A DNA stretch of 38,502 bases from Puniceicoccales bacterium. GTDB lineage: Bacteria > Verrucomicrobiota > Verrucomicrobiia > Opitutales > JAIRLM01. Positions within the stretch are counted from its first letter, which is position 1, and every line of letters begins with the position of its first letter. A program made the position numbers and the translations under genes. The stretch lies in contig JAITFC010000101.1 in assembly GCA_031281635.1 (NCBI GenBank), positions 1-38,502 of the forward strand, written 5' to 3'. The notes below the pieces were generated by a model. The model saw only the letters and a list, made by a program, of their open reading frames with translations, did not search any database and was not told the DNA's origin. Of the stretch, positions 1 to 8,741 are shown in pieces.

Positions 1-2
1 AA

Positions 3-170
3 CCACACGACGCGTTCATCGCCATCCCCTACCGCCACCATTGGTTCTATATCCGCGACAACGACATTGCTTCGAAAAGCACTTTCATGCTGCTAATGAA
101 TATATTTAGCCTGCAAGCCGGTGATCCGCAAACGGTTGCGCCAACTCTCACCCTTCCCCTGCATCGCTAG
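3..170 (+). CDS. C-terminal end of a hypothetical protein (partial at window start)
   Basis: The third plus frame is open from the window edge to a TAG at 168-170 and gives 55 residues containing HWFYIRDNDIASKSTFMLL and ending in a short proline/threonine tail. From memory, similar tails close many uncharacterised proteins of Planctomycetes and Verrucomicrobia (a W-F/Y-I-D/R-D-x-D-x-x-S-K-x-T-F block followed by an SLQAG-like stretch); this is recall, not a search. No catalytic motif is visible. The start lies outside the window and the function is unknown. The gene converges on the minus-strand gene that ends at 325, with about 150 bases between. Confidence 0.55.
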   Translation, partial: PHDAFIAIPYRHHWFYIRDNDIASKSTFMLLMNIFSLQAGDPQTVAPTLTLPLHR

Positions 171-324
171 CCACCGGTTGAAGTTGCCAACGCAGACTCA
201 AAACATTGAAAAACAAAGGTGTCTAGCTGTTAGACGAAGAAGCGGAAAGGTAATGGCACGACGACGTTAAGGCAGATTGCAAACATCGATGAGCCCGGGC
301 CCTGCTCTAAACAATTCCGGGAGT

Positions 325-2067
325 TTAGGATGCGCTGACGTTCGGAAGCAGGAATGTTACTCTGCCATTCTTAAAGCGTATATTCGCACCAAGTTCGTGC
401 AGTTTTTTGAGATTGGGAATGGTGGTTATTGGTCGTTCAATTCTAGACACTTCTGTCGTTTTCCCGGCCACTTCACTTCGCAAATCATCATCGCTGATTG
501 GAGGTTGGCGGGAAAGAAGTTCCCTGATCTTATCCGTACTGATAATTTCACCATCTTCCACGGGTGGACTTGCTCGCCATTCCACTATAATTCCCAATGT
601 TAAGGCAAAGCGTATAGCATCTGCTTCAAAAACGCCTTGATCGATATTCCCACCGCGTGGGACGATATCGGTCATTTGCAATATCTGTCCGCGCCAACCC
701 TTGGTAAACTCACATGGAATAGAAATCAGTTTTGGCGGCTCAAACTGATCATGTCTGTATTCTTCGTGGATCTCGGCAAAATTAGCGAGATTACAATCCA
801 TGCGCGATAGCGTCGGTTTTAAAAGCAATGAAGCCCTGCGCCGCCGCGCATTGCGCACGAGCAACGCATGTGTTTTGGGCTGGAAGCGTCCATCTTTCAC
901 AATCACAAAACCTTCCAATGAAGCATTGTTATGTTCAGCAAACAGTTCTTCCCCTGGAAGCAATTCGGAAATTTGCTTGGGGCCAATTGCTGTTCTATCT
1001 GGTGGTACGAGCAATACGGAGCAACGTTCCCGCAAGAGTGCCACGTCAGCAAAATCAAAGGCATCATAGGGCACCACGACCACGGCATGGTATGGAGGGG
1101 TGAAAGTTTGCAAATCACCTATTTCGCTGCGACGAATGACGGCCTTGGGAGTCCATTGCAAAGGGATGCGGCATCGGTATATCACGGGAACGTGATTCTG
1201 CCGACAAAAAGCTTCGCCCTTCGCATCTAATTTTGCATCGGAGTCTATCAACAAACATCCCCAGTTTCGGAGTGCCTGGGCAGCCAGCTGCTTAGAGCCT
1301 TTGTTAGCAAGTACAGAACCCGTGCATACGATTCCTCTACCCTCGGGCATGCGAAAATCTGTGATCTGTGATACATTGCCAACTTCCACGTCAAAGCCCC
1401 AGCAACGCAATATCTCCAGTTCATCGAAAGAAATTCCAGCAGCTTCCAAACTAGTAATTTGTAAATTTGGTTTTCTTTGCTGTAAATATTTCACATTCAT
1501 TATGCTAACATGGCTGTTTGGGTCCCGTAAATAGATACGGAGTTGTTTCAAAAGTTTTGCGTCTTCGGAGGTAATTCCTACGCGTTCTGGCTCTTCTGAC
1601 CGTATTGGCGGCGCATCGCTGGCTTCTTCCATCCCCGCAACTTCCGCTGGGTCGGGATCTACGAATTCCTCCGTATCGACGGCAGCGGCAACAAATTCCG
1701 CAATTGCTATGGCCAATCCCGGTACTGGTATTGGTGACAGTCGAGGTGGAGGTGAAGGTGGAGGTGGCAGTGCTGGTTCTTCCGTTAGAGGACGCGGAGG
1801 ATTAAAAAATAGCAAGGGGTGCCAGAAAAAAAGCATTACGGATTCCTTGCAGTTCATCCATATGGCCACTATGTAGACGACAGCGTAGGCGACCCCACCT
1901 GTGCAACAGACACCGATCCAGACAGACACCCATGCAAATCTCTGCCAAAATGTGAGTTTCCTAGTCTCAACGGTAGTGGGAGGAGAGGATGGAAGTAATA
2001 TTTGTGTATGGGTTGCGTCGTCTCTTAATTTACGCCTCGTAGTCAAATATTCGGTTTCGTCCAGCAT
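325..2067 (-). CDS. Orphan membrane-anchored protein with proline-rich linker, unknown function
   Basis: I do not recognise this protein. It has about 580 residues when started at the ATG at 2067; the frame extends upstream to a TTG at 2088. A hydrophobic segment near residues 43-70, a second weaker one close after it, and a proline-rich linker (roughly residues 88-118, with PPPPSPPP) precede a long mixed alpha/beta region without a known motif. This layout fits a short cytoplasmic N-terminus, one membrane anchor, a flexible spacer and a large globular domain. A weak promoter-like pair (TTGCTT at 2097-2102 and TATTCG at 2075-2080 on the minus strand) would put the transcript start at or beside the ATG. 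The gene stands alone between a converging gene fragment and a divergent housekeeping operon. Confidence 0.75.
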   Translation of the reverse strand: MLDETEYLTTRRKLRDDATHTQILLPSSPPTTVETRKLTFWQRFAWVSVWIGVCCTGGVAYAVVYIVAIWMNCKESVMLFFWHPLLFFNPPRPLTEEPALPPPPSPPPRLSPIPVPGLAIAIAEFVAAAVDTEEFVDPDPAEVAGMEEASDAPPIRSEEPERVGITSEDAKLLKQLRIYLRDPNSHVSIMNVKYLQQRKPNLQITSLEAAGISFDELEILRCWGFDVEVGNVSQITDFRMPEGRGIVCTGSVLANKGSKQLAAQALRNWGCLLIDSDAKLDAKGEAFCRQNHVPVIYRCRIPLQWTPKAVIRRSEIGDLQTFTPPYHAVVVVPYDAFDFADVALLRERCSVLLVPPDRTAIGPKQISELLPGEELFAEHNNASLEGFVIVKDGRFQPKTHALLVRNARRRRASLLLKPTLSRMDCNLANFAEIHEEYRHDQFEPPKLISIPCEFTKGWRGQILQMTDIVPRGGNIDQGVFEADAIRFALTLGIIVEWRASPPVEDGEIISTDKIRELLSRQPPISDDDLRSEVAGKTTEVSRIERPITTIPNLKKLHELGANIRFKNGRVTFLLPNVSAS

Positions 2068-2163
2068 CACACATCGAATACTGCGCAATGAAAAAAAAGC
2101 AAGAAAATTATCACTATAAAATATTGCAATCTACGACTGGACAGTTTTGGTGCACTTACACAA

Positions 2164-2243
2164 TAGACATTTTTCAAAAGTCAGATAAAATGTTTAAAAC
2201 CCCTCATAAACAGCCAGTTTCCGAGGGTTTTGAAAAATGTCTA
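2164..2243. repeat. 80-bp element with perfect 16-bp terminal inverted repeats (MITE-like or large hairpin)
   Basis: TAGACATTTTTCAAAA at 2164-2179 is the exact reverse complement of TTTTGAAAAATGTCTA at 2228-2243. Inside, AAAACCCCTC and GAGGGTTTT form a second, nearly perfect pair. The outermost bases on both sides are TA, which would match a TA target duplication as left by IS630/Tc1-mariner type elements. A lone copy of GAAAAATGTCTA occurs at 11968-11979. It may be a non-autonomous transposon remnant or simply a structured intergenic element. Confidence 0.5.
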
Positions 2244-2277
2244 ATGGATCACGACTTAGCTGTTTAACGTTATGCGA

Positions 2278-2298
2278 TTTCTTGTTCGCAACAAGGAA
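2278..2298. repeat. Intergenic hairpin
   Basis: CTTGTT (2281-2286) and AACAAG (2290-2295) are perfect inverted repeats around a three-base loop. The pairing extends three more bases outward with one G-U. There is no T-run, so it is not a classical terminator; it could be an operator or an RNA structure upstream of plsY. Confidence 0.4.
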
Positions 2299-2411
2299 TT
2301 ATGCTGCCAACTTGCTCCTCTTTTTTCGGTCAAATGGGCCGTTGTTCCCCATGCGCAAATGCTTATGCCCTCGAATTGTACGCACATCTTTGAACGATCC
2401 ATAAAAAAATC

Positions 2412-2439
2412 TTGCCATTGAAAAAAGATCAAAGAGAAT
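2412..2439 (+). promoter_or_regulatory. Predicted promoter of plsY, ending 6 bases before the start codon
   Basis: TTGCCA (2412-2417), a 16-base spacer and GAGAAT (2434-2439) are followed after six bases by the GTG start at 2446. Transcription would begin at about the start codon, giving a leaderless mRNA. Confidence 0.35.
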
Positions 2440-2445
2440 CGCCCT

Positions 2446-3060
2446 GTGAGTTGCCAATTTCTGTTTTTCTGCGCGCTGCTGTTGGCCTATGTGCTGGGGT
2501 CCATCCCTTTCGGGTTCTTGGTGGCTAAAGCACGTGGTACGAATATCTTAGCCGTAGGTTCTGGAAATATGGGAGCCACAAATGTGCGTCGTACGGTGGG
2601 GCGCTGGGCAGGTATTTCTGTCTTCTTTCTCGATGCGGCCAAGGGGTTTCTGGCGCTTCACATCACACGAGTTTTTCCAAAATCGGCACTCGACCCATCA
2701 GTTCTTGCTGCTGCGGCACTCACCGGAGCGTTTTTAGGCCATAATTTCTCAATTTTTCTGAAATTTCGCGGCGGGAAGGGGGTTTCCGTCACGATCGGAG
2801 GACTTTTATCCCTCATGCCCAATGTGTTATTTATTGGATTACTCACGTGGGTAGTCGTTTTCGCCGCAACGCGTTTCGTCTCTCTGGCCTCGGTTTGCTT
2901 CAGTTTGACTCTGCCACTCTGCTCCTATTTATTCGCCTATCCATTCGTGCTAAACTTCCTGATTCTAGCTATTTCCGCATTCATCATAGGGCGACATTTA
3001 TCAAATATCCGCCGCCTCATCGCGGGAACGGAATATCGTTTCGAGAGGCGAGAAACCTAG
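2446..3060 (+). CDS. plsY: Glycerol-3-phosphate acyltransferase PlsY
   Basis: This integral membrane enzyme transfers an acyl group from acyl-phosphate to glycerol 3-phosphate, making lysophosphatidic acid, the first step of phospholipid synthesis. The 204-residue length is typical of PlsY. The family signatures are clear: GSIPFGFLVAK near residue 18, GSGNMGATNVRR near residues 38-49 (glycerol-3-phosphate/phosphate loop) and FRGGKGVS near residue 108. Several strongly hydrophobic stretches fit a multi-pass inner-membrane protein. The start is a GTG with no good Shine-Dalgarno (only a weak AAAGAGAA inside the proposed -10); a promoter-like pair ends six bases upstream, so a leaderless message is likely. 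It is the first gene of a long envelope-biogenesis operon; the next gene starts 15 bases later. Confidence 0.95.
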   Translation: MSCQFLFFCALLLAYVLGSIPFGFLVAKARGTNILAVGSGNMGATNVRRTVGRWAGISVFFLDAAKGFLALHITRVFPKSALDPSVLAAAALTGAFLGHNFSIFLKFRGGKGVSVTIGGLLSLMPNVLFIGLLTWVVVFAATRFVSLASVCFSLTLPLCSYLFAYPFVLNFLILAISAFIIGRHLSNIRRLIAGTEYRFERRET

Positions 3061-3075
3061 CGATGGAGCACTCCC

Positions 3076-4275
3076 ATGGACGCCGATGCACCGCAGGGTC
3101 GCGTGGACTGCCTCCTCAACGAAATTTTGCGCAATGCCATCGAGGAGCGGGCCTCGGATGTTCACATTGAGCCGTTTACAACTCTCATTCGCCTACGTTT
3201 TCGCGTGGATGGGCGATTGCGGGAGAGGGGGACGCTGGAGCCGCAACTACTCGGAGCGTTGTTGCTGCGTCTAAAGATTTTATCGCGAATTCCAGTGGAT
3301 TGTTCGGCATTGCCGCAGGATGGAAAATGGCTCTACGAGGGAGAGAATGGGGCAATTGACGTGCGTGTTTCCATAATTCCCTTCCTGCACGGCGAGGGAG
3401 CCGTTCTGCGCATTTTGACCGTTGCCACCGCCACGTCGGATCCGAGGCAACTGGGTTTTGACGAAGAAACAGCTGCTGCGTTACAACGAGTTATTCGCGG
3501 GAACAGTGGACTCTTGCTGGTAACGGGGCCAACGGGATGCGGAAAATCCACAACAATTCACACACTTTTGCGCGGTTTGAATGACGGGACGAGGAAAATC
3601 ATCACCGTGGAAGATCCGGTGGAATACGCGGCCGATGGTATTCAATCGGTCCAAGTGAATGAGTCACAGGGACTTGGCTTTGCAGATGTTTTGCGGTCTG
3701 TGCTGCGGCAGACTCCCGATGTGCTCTTTGTGGGAGAAATTCGCGATGAAAAAACTGCTGCCATCGCTATTCAGGCAGCGCTCACGGGACATTTCGTTTG
3801 CAGCACTTTACATTGCAATGACGCCGCAGGAGCCATCGTGCGCCTACGGCAATTGGGGATTCGTCCACACCTCATTGCAGCCACTTTGCGAGGTGTTTTG
3901 TCCCAAAGACTTGTGCGCAAATTGTGTCCTCACTGTCGAATTTCTCGCGCAGGAGGTAGTGCAGCAGTTCACAATGATGGTCGCATATTTCATCCCAACG
4001 GCTGTCCCCGTTGCAAATTTTGCGGTTATTTTGGGCAAACAGTTCTCTACGAGTGGCTCCCGCTGCAAACCCAAAACTTACTTGACGAAAAAATGTTGCA
4101 CACGCATCTCGTGCCAGACCTGGTAACGTGTGCGCATCGAAAAGTTTTTTCCGGAGAAACGTCTCCGGAAGAAATTTACGCCGTAACCATCTGTGATAAT
4201 GCAGCCTTTCGCTTTGACGTTGGCGATGAGAACGGCTGGAGCATGGCGAAATCTGGAAAAGATTTTTTATTATAA
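3076..4275 (+). CDS. GspE/PilB/PilT-family secretion ATPase
   Basis: This is a hexameric ATPase of the kind that powers type II secretion or type IV pilus assembly. Visible features: the N2 domain with RLRFRVDGRLRE near residue 40, Walker A GPTGCGKST near residue 153, the Asp-box/Walker B region with VGEIRDEKTA near residue 218, the His box with STLHCNDAAGAI near residue 245, and a four-cysteine metal-binding region (CPHC ... CPRCKFC) near residues 285-315 as in GspE/PilB. At 399 residues it lacks the long N-terminal MshEN/N1 region of full PilB/GspE. No pseudopilin, secretin or pilC gene lies nearby. GGAG at 3064-3067 sits eight bases before the ATG. Whether it works in pilus extension or secretion cannot be decided from this window. 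Confidence 0.88.
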   Translation: MDADAPQGRVDCLLNEILRNAIEERASDVHIEPFTTLIRLRFRVDGRLRERGTLEPQLLGALLLRLKILSRIPVDCSALPQDGKWLYEGENGAIDVRVSIIPFLHGEGAVLRILTVATATSDPRQLGFDEETAAALQRVIRGNSGLLLVTGPTGCGKSTTIHTLLRGLNDGTRKIITVEDPVEYAADGIQSVQVNESQGLGFADVLRSVLRQTPDVLFVGEIRDEKTAAIAIQAALTGHFVCSTLHCNDAAGAIVRLRQLGIRPHLIAATLRGVLSQRLVRKLCPHCRISRAGGSAAVHNDGRIFHPNGCPRCKFCGYFGQTVLYEWLPLQTQNLLDEKMLHTHLVPDLVTCAHRKVFSGETSPEEIYAVTICDNAAFRFDVGDENGWSMAKSGKDFLL

Positions 4276-4321
4276 ACGTTGCATCGCGTGGCACATGTGC
4301 AATTTTTTGCGCGGTTTGTTC

Positions 4322-5896
4322 ATGACTTTGGGAACGTCAAAGAAAAGTGTGGAAGAGCGGTCGATGGTGGCCGTGTCCCTTGCAACGGTGGCATCACGGA
4401 TTTCTGGGTTGTTGCGCGACATGGTTTTATTTGCGCTACTTGGTCTGACCGATTGGAGTAGTGCATTTCTTTTTGCCCTGACTGTGCCGAATCTCTTTCG
4501 CCGGTTGCTGGGGGAGGGCGCACTCACATCTGCAATGGTGCCACTTTTCGCGGAAACTCTCGAAGAACAGTCGCAGCAGCAAGCATTTGCGTTTTTAAAC
4601 CGCATTTTATCGCGACTTAGCATTATTTTATTTGCGATCATTGCATTTTTCGTCGTCATTTTTCTTTTTGTGTGGCCGGCTCTTCCGGCGCATTGGCAAC
4701 GGGCGCTGGGACTTACAACGATATTGGTTCCCTATCTGCTCTTCGTTTGTCCAACGGCCATGTTGAGCGGTGCGCTAAATGTTCTCGGCTCCTTTGGATT
4801 ACCCGCATTAACGGCTCTGCTGCTGAATCTTAGCATGTTATTTGCCGGTATAATTGCGCTTTTGCGTTTCCCTGCGGGGGGCCTTCCGGCGGCGCTAATT
4901 CTCTGTGTCAGTGTTCTGGTTGGGGGTATAATTCAGCTGATACTTCCGTGGAAGTTACTACGCCGTCGCGGCTGGAAATTCCGCTGGGACCACTCCACTA
5001 GTCCGATCCTGAGCCGTCTCTGGCGTATTTTTCTGCCGGCGGTTCTTGGTGCGGCCATGGTGCAGATCAACGTCACCATTTCACGACTCATCGCCTACGC
5101 TTTCACATCCAGCGGTATCTCAACACTTTACCTCTCCAGTCGCCTCGTCGAAGTTCCACTGGGTATTTTCGCCATTGCTATCACATCTGTCGCATTTCCA
5201 GGACTTTCCCGCCTCGCAACGGAAACGAAACGAAATATTTTTGGTGAACGCTATCGCCACGCGCACTGGTCTATTTTGATGGTCACCATCCCATCCGCAA
5301 TTGGTTTGATCTTGCTCGGCAAGAATATCTTAACAGCACTTTTTGCCTGGGGCAACTATTCCGGGAGCGACATCATGCAGACTTTCCCCGTGCTCGCAAT
5401 TTCTGCCATTGGGATTCCATTTTTTGCCGTTGTCGGCATCGACACGCGGGCATTTCACGCCAAACAGGACATGAAAACGCCGCTGCGGATCGCTTGTTGG
5501 GGCATTTTTTGCAATATTTTTCTCACCATCATTTTGGCAAAATTTTTTGGTGCCGCGGGGATTGCACTCTCCAATGTTCTGTCCGCCATGTTGCAATGGG
5601 TTCTGCTGCGCAAGCAATTATCGCACGCACTAAGCGGTGGAACGGAACCTCGACGCGAAGTCCGCAAGACACTCATCCTCGCCTGTGCCAACGGGTTGCT
5701 CCTACTTTTCCTCCTCGCCGTGAGCCACTTATGGGATACATCCCTGCCTCCTCGTGTCGACGCACTCCTCCACCTTTGCGTTGTCATTCCCGTAGTCGTT
5801 ATTGGCTATGTAACGTTTTTGCAAATCTTTCGCTTTGAGGAAGTAAGCCTATTTTTTTCCTTCCTGCGTCCTTCCCGGGGGTGGCGAAAAAAATGA
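4322..5896 (+). CDS. murJ: Lipid II flippase MurJ (MviN family)
   Basis: MurJ moves lipid II across the inner membrane during peptidoglycan synthesis. The protein (about 524 residues) is hydrophobic throughout, with roughly 14 membrane segments. It opens with the family pattern VAVSLATVASRISGLLRD, followed by the conserved PNLFRRLLGEGALTSAMVP stretch near residues 55-75. The frame is open from 4193, but the ATG at 4322 is preferred because it places the family start correctly and avoids a long overlap with the ATPase gene. No clear Shine-Dalgarno precedes it, so translation may be coupled. Its stop overlaps the start of murE, and murF follows, so a precursor flippase and two Mur ligases are expressed together. 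Confidence 0.93.
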   Translation: MTLGTSKKSVEERSMVAVSLATVASRISGLLRDMVLFALLGLTDWSSAFLFALTVPNLFRRLLGEGALTSAMVPLFAETLEEQSQQQAFAFLNRILSRLSIILFAIIAFFVVIFLFVWPALPAHWQRALGLTTILVPYLLFVCPTAMLSGALNVLGSFGLPALTALLLNLSMLFAGIIALLRFPAGGLPAALILCVSVLVGGIIQLILPWKLLRRRGWKFRWDHSTSPILSRLWRIFLPAVLGAAMVQINVTISRLIAYAFTSSGISTLYLSSRLVEVPLGIFAIAITSVAFPGLSRLATETKRNIFGERYRHAHWSILMVTIPSAIGLILLGKNILTALFAWGNYSGSDIMQTFPVLAISAIGIPFFAVVGIDTRAFHAKQDMKTPLRIACWGIFCNIFLTIILAKFFGAAGIALSNVLSAMLQWVLLRKQLSHALSGGTEPRREVRKTLILACANGLLLLFLLAVSHLWDTSLPPRVDALLHLCVVIPVVVIGYVTFLQIFRFEEVSLFFSFLRPSRGWRKK

Positions 5897-7416
5897 ATCA
5901 GCAAATTGCAAATTCCTGGGGGCGATTATTCCCAGAATTTTCCGATAAATTCCCATTGCACACACCTGTTGCCGTTCTGGCAAGTCATACCCAGCAACTG
6001 CAACGTGTTCCAACAGAGACCGTTGGCCTGCGCATATTTTTCGCAATCCGCGGTTTTCGCTTTGACGGACACGATTTTCTCGATGAGGCGGTCACCTTTG
6101 GCGCGGATGTCCTTGTGGTGGAAGAAGATTTTCTGGGTTCTGTCCCAACCGATAAGGCGATAATTCCCGTAAAACATGTTCAACGGCAATGGGTTAAGGT
6201 TCAGCAAAGGCGTTTTAACAGTCCCGACGAAAAACTGCGCATTCACGCGGTCACAGGGACGGATGGAAAAACAACGACTGTTTTCGCTCTGCAGCAACTT
6301 CTTGGGAAAACTTGCGCGCGCATGGGCACGATAGACAGACAAGCAGGTTTTGATTTGTTAGCCGACATTTCAACATTGACAACTGCCGATGCCGCAGATA
6401 CTTATCGTTTTTTACAACTGGCATGTGATAGCGGATGCACAGATGTTGCCATGGAGATGAGTTCCCACGCCCTCGTCGGAGAGCGCCTTTTCGGCCTCAA
6501 AATTGAGAGCGCTGTCTTCACCAATCTCACCCGCGAACATCTCGATTTTCACAGAACTTTGCCGATGTACTTTGACGCAAAGTGCAGACTGTTCGATGGT
6601 TGCGGCAATCATTGCGTGCGACATTGCGCCATAAATGAAGACGATGCGTGGGGAAAAAAATTGCTAAAAAATTTGCGAGAGGCGGCAAAAACATCTCCGA
6701 GCGGTCAAAAAATTTGCGCATTTGGCTCCGATTCCGACTGTGATGTACAACTTTTGCAGCGCACTCCAGACGAAGATGGGCAGCTGTTTCAACTGCGAAT
6801 TGGCGAAAAAAAATTTGATGCGCGCACACGGCTATTGGGCCATTTCAATGCCATGAATCTTCTTGGCGCGCTAGCAATTGCGTCATTTTTTTCAAATCTA
6901 GATGAATTGCTCGAGCGATTGGCAACGGTTATTGCGCCGCCGGGACGTTTGGAGCGAATCCCGTTATCATGTGGGTCAACCGGGTTCGTTGACTATGCAC
7001 ATACGCCAAATGCCCTACAAGCAGCTCTGGGAGCCTTACGAGAGCATTTTCCGCAAAGGCGAATTATCGTCGTTTTTGGCTGTGGAGGGAATCGCGACAG
7101 AGGCAAGCGGCCATTCATGGGGCGAACTGCAGAACTGCTTGCGGATGAGGTAATTGTGACTTCTGATAACCCGCGCGATGAGTGTCCGATCACCATTTGC
7201 GGGGAAATTTGCGGAGGTTTTTTAGGTGCGCGACCGAAAATTATCACTGACCGCGCGGAGGCTATTTCTCTCGGAGTGGGTTTGGCTAAAAAAAATAATT
7301 CCATCCTACTCGTCGCAGGGAAGGGGCATGAACAAACGCAAATCATTGGTGATAAAAAAGTTCCGTTTTATGATGCGAGCGTAATGCGCACTTGTGCTGC
7401 ACGGACAGAAATATAG
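5893..7416 (+). CDS. murE: UDP-N-acetylmuramoyl-tripeptide synthetase MurE (meso-diaminopimelate type)
   Basis: MurE adds the third amino acid to the peptidoglycan stem peptide in the cytoplasm. The ATP-binding loop VTGTDGKTTT lies near residue 118, the central region carries TTADAADTYR and EMSSHALVG, and the C-terminal domain contains SDNPRDECP near residue 425. The DNPR motif is the established signature of meso-diaminopimelate specificity. About 507 residues is normal for the family. I chose the ATG at 5893, which overlaps the murJ stop as ATGA and has a G-rich stretch (5877-5883) about nine bases upstream; a GTG at 5881 in the same frame is possible. The P-loop reads TGTDGKT where many homologues have TGTNGKT, which is a known variation. 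Confidence 0.95.
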   Translation: MNQQIANSWGRLFPEFSDKFPLHTPVAVLASHTQQLQRVPTETVGLRIFFAIRGFRFDGHDFLDEAVTFGADVLVVEEDFLGSVPTDKAIIPVKHVQRQWVKVQQRRFNSPDEKLRIHAVTGTDGKTTTVFALQQLLGKTCARMGTIDRQAGFDLLADISTLTTADAADTYRFLQLACDSGCTDVAMEMSSHALVGERLFGLKIESAVFTNLTREHLDFHRTLPMYFDAKCRLFDGCGNHCVRHCAINEDDAWGKKLLKNLREAAKTSPSGQKICAFGSDSDCDVQLLQRTPDEDGQLFQLRIGEKKFDARTRLLGHFNAMNLLGALAIASFFSNLDELLERLATVIAPPGRLERIPLSCGSTGFVDYAHTPNALQAALGALREHFPQRRIIVVFGCGGNRDRGKRPFMGRTAELLADEVIVTSDNPRDECPITICGEICGGFLGARPKIITDRAEAISLGVGLAKKNNSILLVAGKGHEQTQIIGDKKVPFYDASVMRTCAARTEI

Positions 7417-7426
7417 GAAAATTGCG

Positions 7427-8734
7427 GTGGACAACGATTTGCGACAATTGAACTTGGAGGAACAAACGGGAGGAAAATGGTTCCCTCATCCGCCGCAAAA
7501 TCCCATCGTCGGAATACATTTTGATTCGAGGGAACTGTCTCCGGGAGAAATGTTTATTGCAATTGGAGATCCGAAAAAAAATTCTGGTCATAAATTTTTA
7601 GCGCACGCACAACGGAGGGGGGCGTCTGCTGCAATTGTAATGGAATTTCACGAAGAACTCACTCTACCGCAACTACTTGTGCAAGATAGTACGGCAGCGT
7701 TCCAAAGCATCGCCACCGCTTATCGAAAAACGTTGCCAACGGAAATTATCGCCGTCGCCGGCAGTTACGGAAAAACAACCACGAAAGATCTTCTCACATT
7801 GCTATTGGGACCTAGAACTTATAAGACAAGTGAGAATCAAAATAGTCAACTTGGAACCCCTCTTAATGTGCTAAAAATTTCCTCAAAACTACATCTTCGC
7901 GCTGTGATTGAAGTTGGTATTGAGAAACCTGGAGACATGCAAAAGCAAACGGAAATTGTCCGCGCAAAACATGTTATATTCACTGGAATTTCCCATAAAC
8001 ACGTTGAATTTTTTTCGACGCGAGAAGAGTTGCTATTAGAGAAGTTGCATATCGCAAAATATATTGCGCAGCAAAGAGGGAAATTTGTCGCAGAAAAATC
8101 GCTATCTCAACATTATTTATTGCGCAATTTGCGTGAATGCATCATCTGCACAGAAGATACAATTGAAGACTTTCGCTTCCCGACTCCATCATCCGGTTTC
8201 AGGAAAGCATTTTCTCTCTGTCATTGTCTCTGCAAACACTTAGGCATTTCCCATGAAGACATGCGCGATCGCTTGCGCAACTGGGAAGCTTCAAGATTAC
8301 GCGAACAAATACTTATGCATAAAACTAAAGAGCAGATATTTTACGTCGATTGCTACAATAGCGACATAGAGCCATTACTAAATTCCGCAAAGACGTTTTT
8401 TAATCTTTTTCACTTGCAAAAACGCTTATTCGTCATAGGAGGAATGTCTGGACTCGGATTCGCATCCAAAGTGCTACACGAAAAAGCTGGAAAATTGATT
8501 CCATTTTCCGCAAACGACCATTTCATTTTTGTCGGCAATGAAACGGCTCCAATGCTTGTGGCGCTACGAGGGAGAGGTTTGCCGGAAGGGAATGCGCAAA
8601 TTTTCCCGCAAAAAACGGAATCCATAAAAGAAATTATAAACAACTTTCGCGGAGCAGTTTACCTAAAAGGCAGCCGCTGCTACGCCCTGGAAACGCTAAT
8701 TGATTTTGACAACTGTCGACCATTTGTCTACTAA
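7427..8734 (+). CDS. murF: UDP-N-acetylmuramoyl-tripeptide--D-alanyl-D-alanine ligase MurF (divergent)
   Basis: MurF attaches D-Ala-D-Ala to the stem peptide, completing the cytoplasmic precursor. The N-terminal domain has FDSRELSPGEMFIAI near residue 30, the ATP loop is AGSYGKTTTKD near residue 108 (family usually TGSxGKTTTK), and EVGIEKPGDM follows near residue 158. The C-terminal ligase domain is shorter and less conserved than usual (435 residues in total), so the gene looks divergent but complete. Two GTG codons can start it, 7394 and 7427. I prefer 7427 because AGGAAA ends about six bases upstream and it does not overlap murE. It lies 10 bases after murE. Confidence 0.9.
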   Translation: MDNDLRQLNLEEQTGGKWFPHPPQNPIVGIHFDSRELSPGEMFIAIGDPKKNSGHKFLAHAQRRGASAAIVMEFHEELTLPQLLVQDSTAAFQSIATAYRKTLPTEIIAVAGSYGKTTTKDLLTLLLGPRTYKTSENQNSQLGTPLNVLKISSKLHLRAVIEVGIEKPGDMQKQTEIVRAKHVIFTGISHKHVEFFSTREELLLEKLHIAKYIAQQRGKFVAEKSLSQHYLLRNLRECIICTEDTIEDFRFPTPSSGFRKAFSLCHCLCKHLGISHEDMRDRLRNWEASRLREQILMHKTKEQIFYVDCYNSDIEPLLNSAKTFFNLFHLQKRLFVIGGMSGLGFASKVLHEKAGKLIPFSANDHFIFVGNETAPMLVALRGRGLPEGNAQIFPQKTESIKEIINNFRGAVYLKGSRCYALETLIDFDNCRPFVY

Positions 8735-8741
8735 ATTCCTT

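Larger units (their letters stand above)
2068..2445. other. Intergenic region, no gene seen
   Basis: This 378-base stretch between divergent genes has no convincing coding frame. It holds a small inverted-repeat element (2164-2243), a perfect hairpin around 2278-2298 and the predicted promoter of plsY (2412-2439). Confidence 0.6.
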
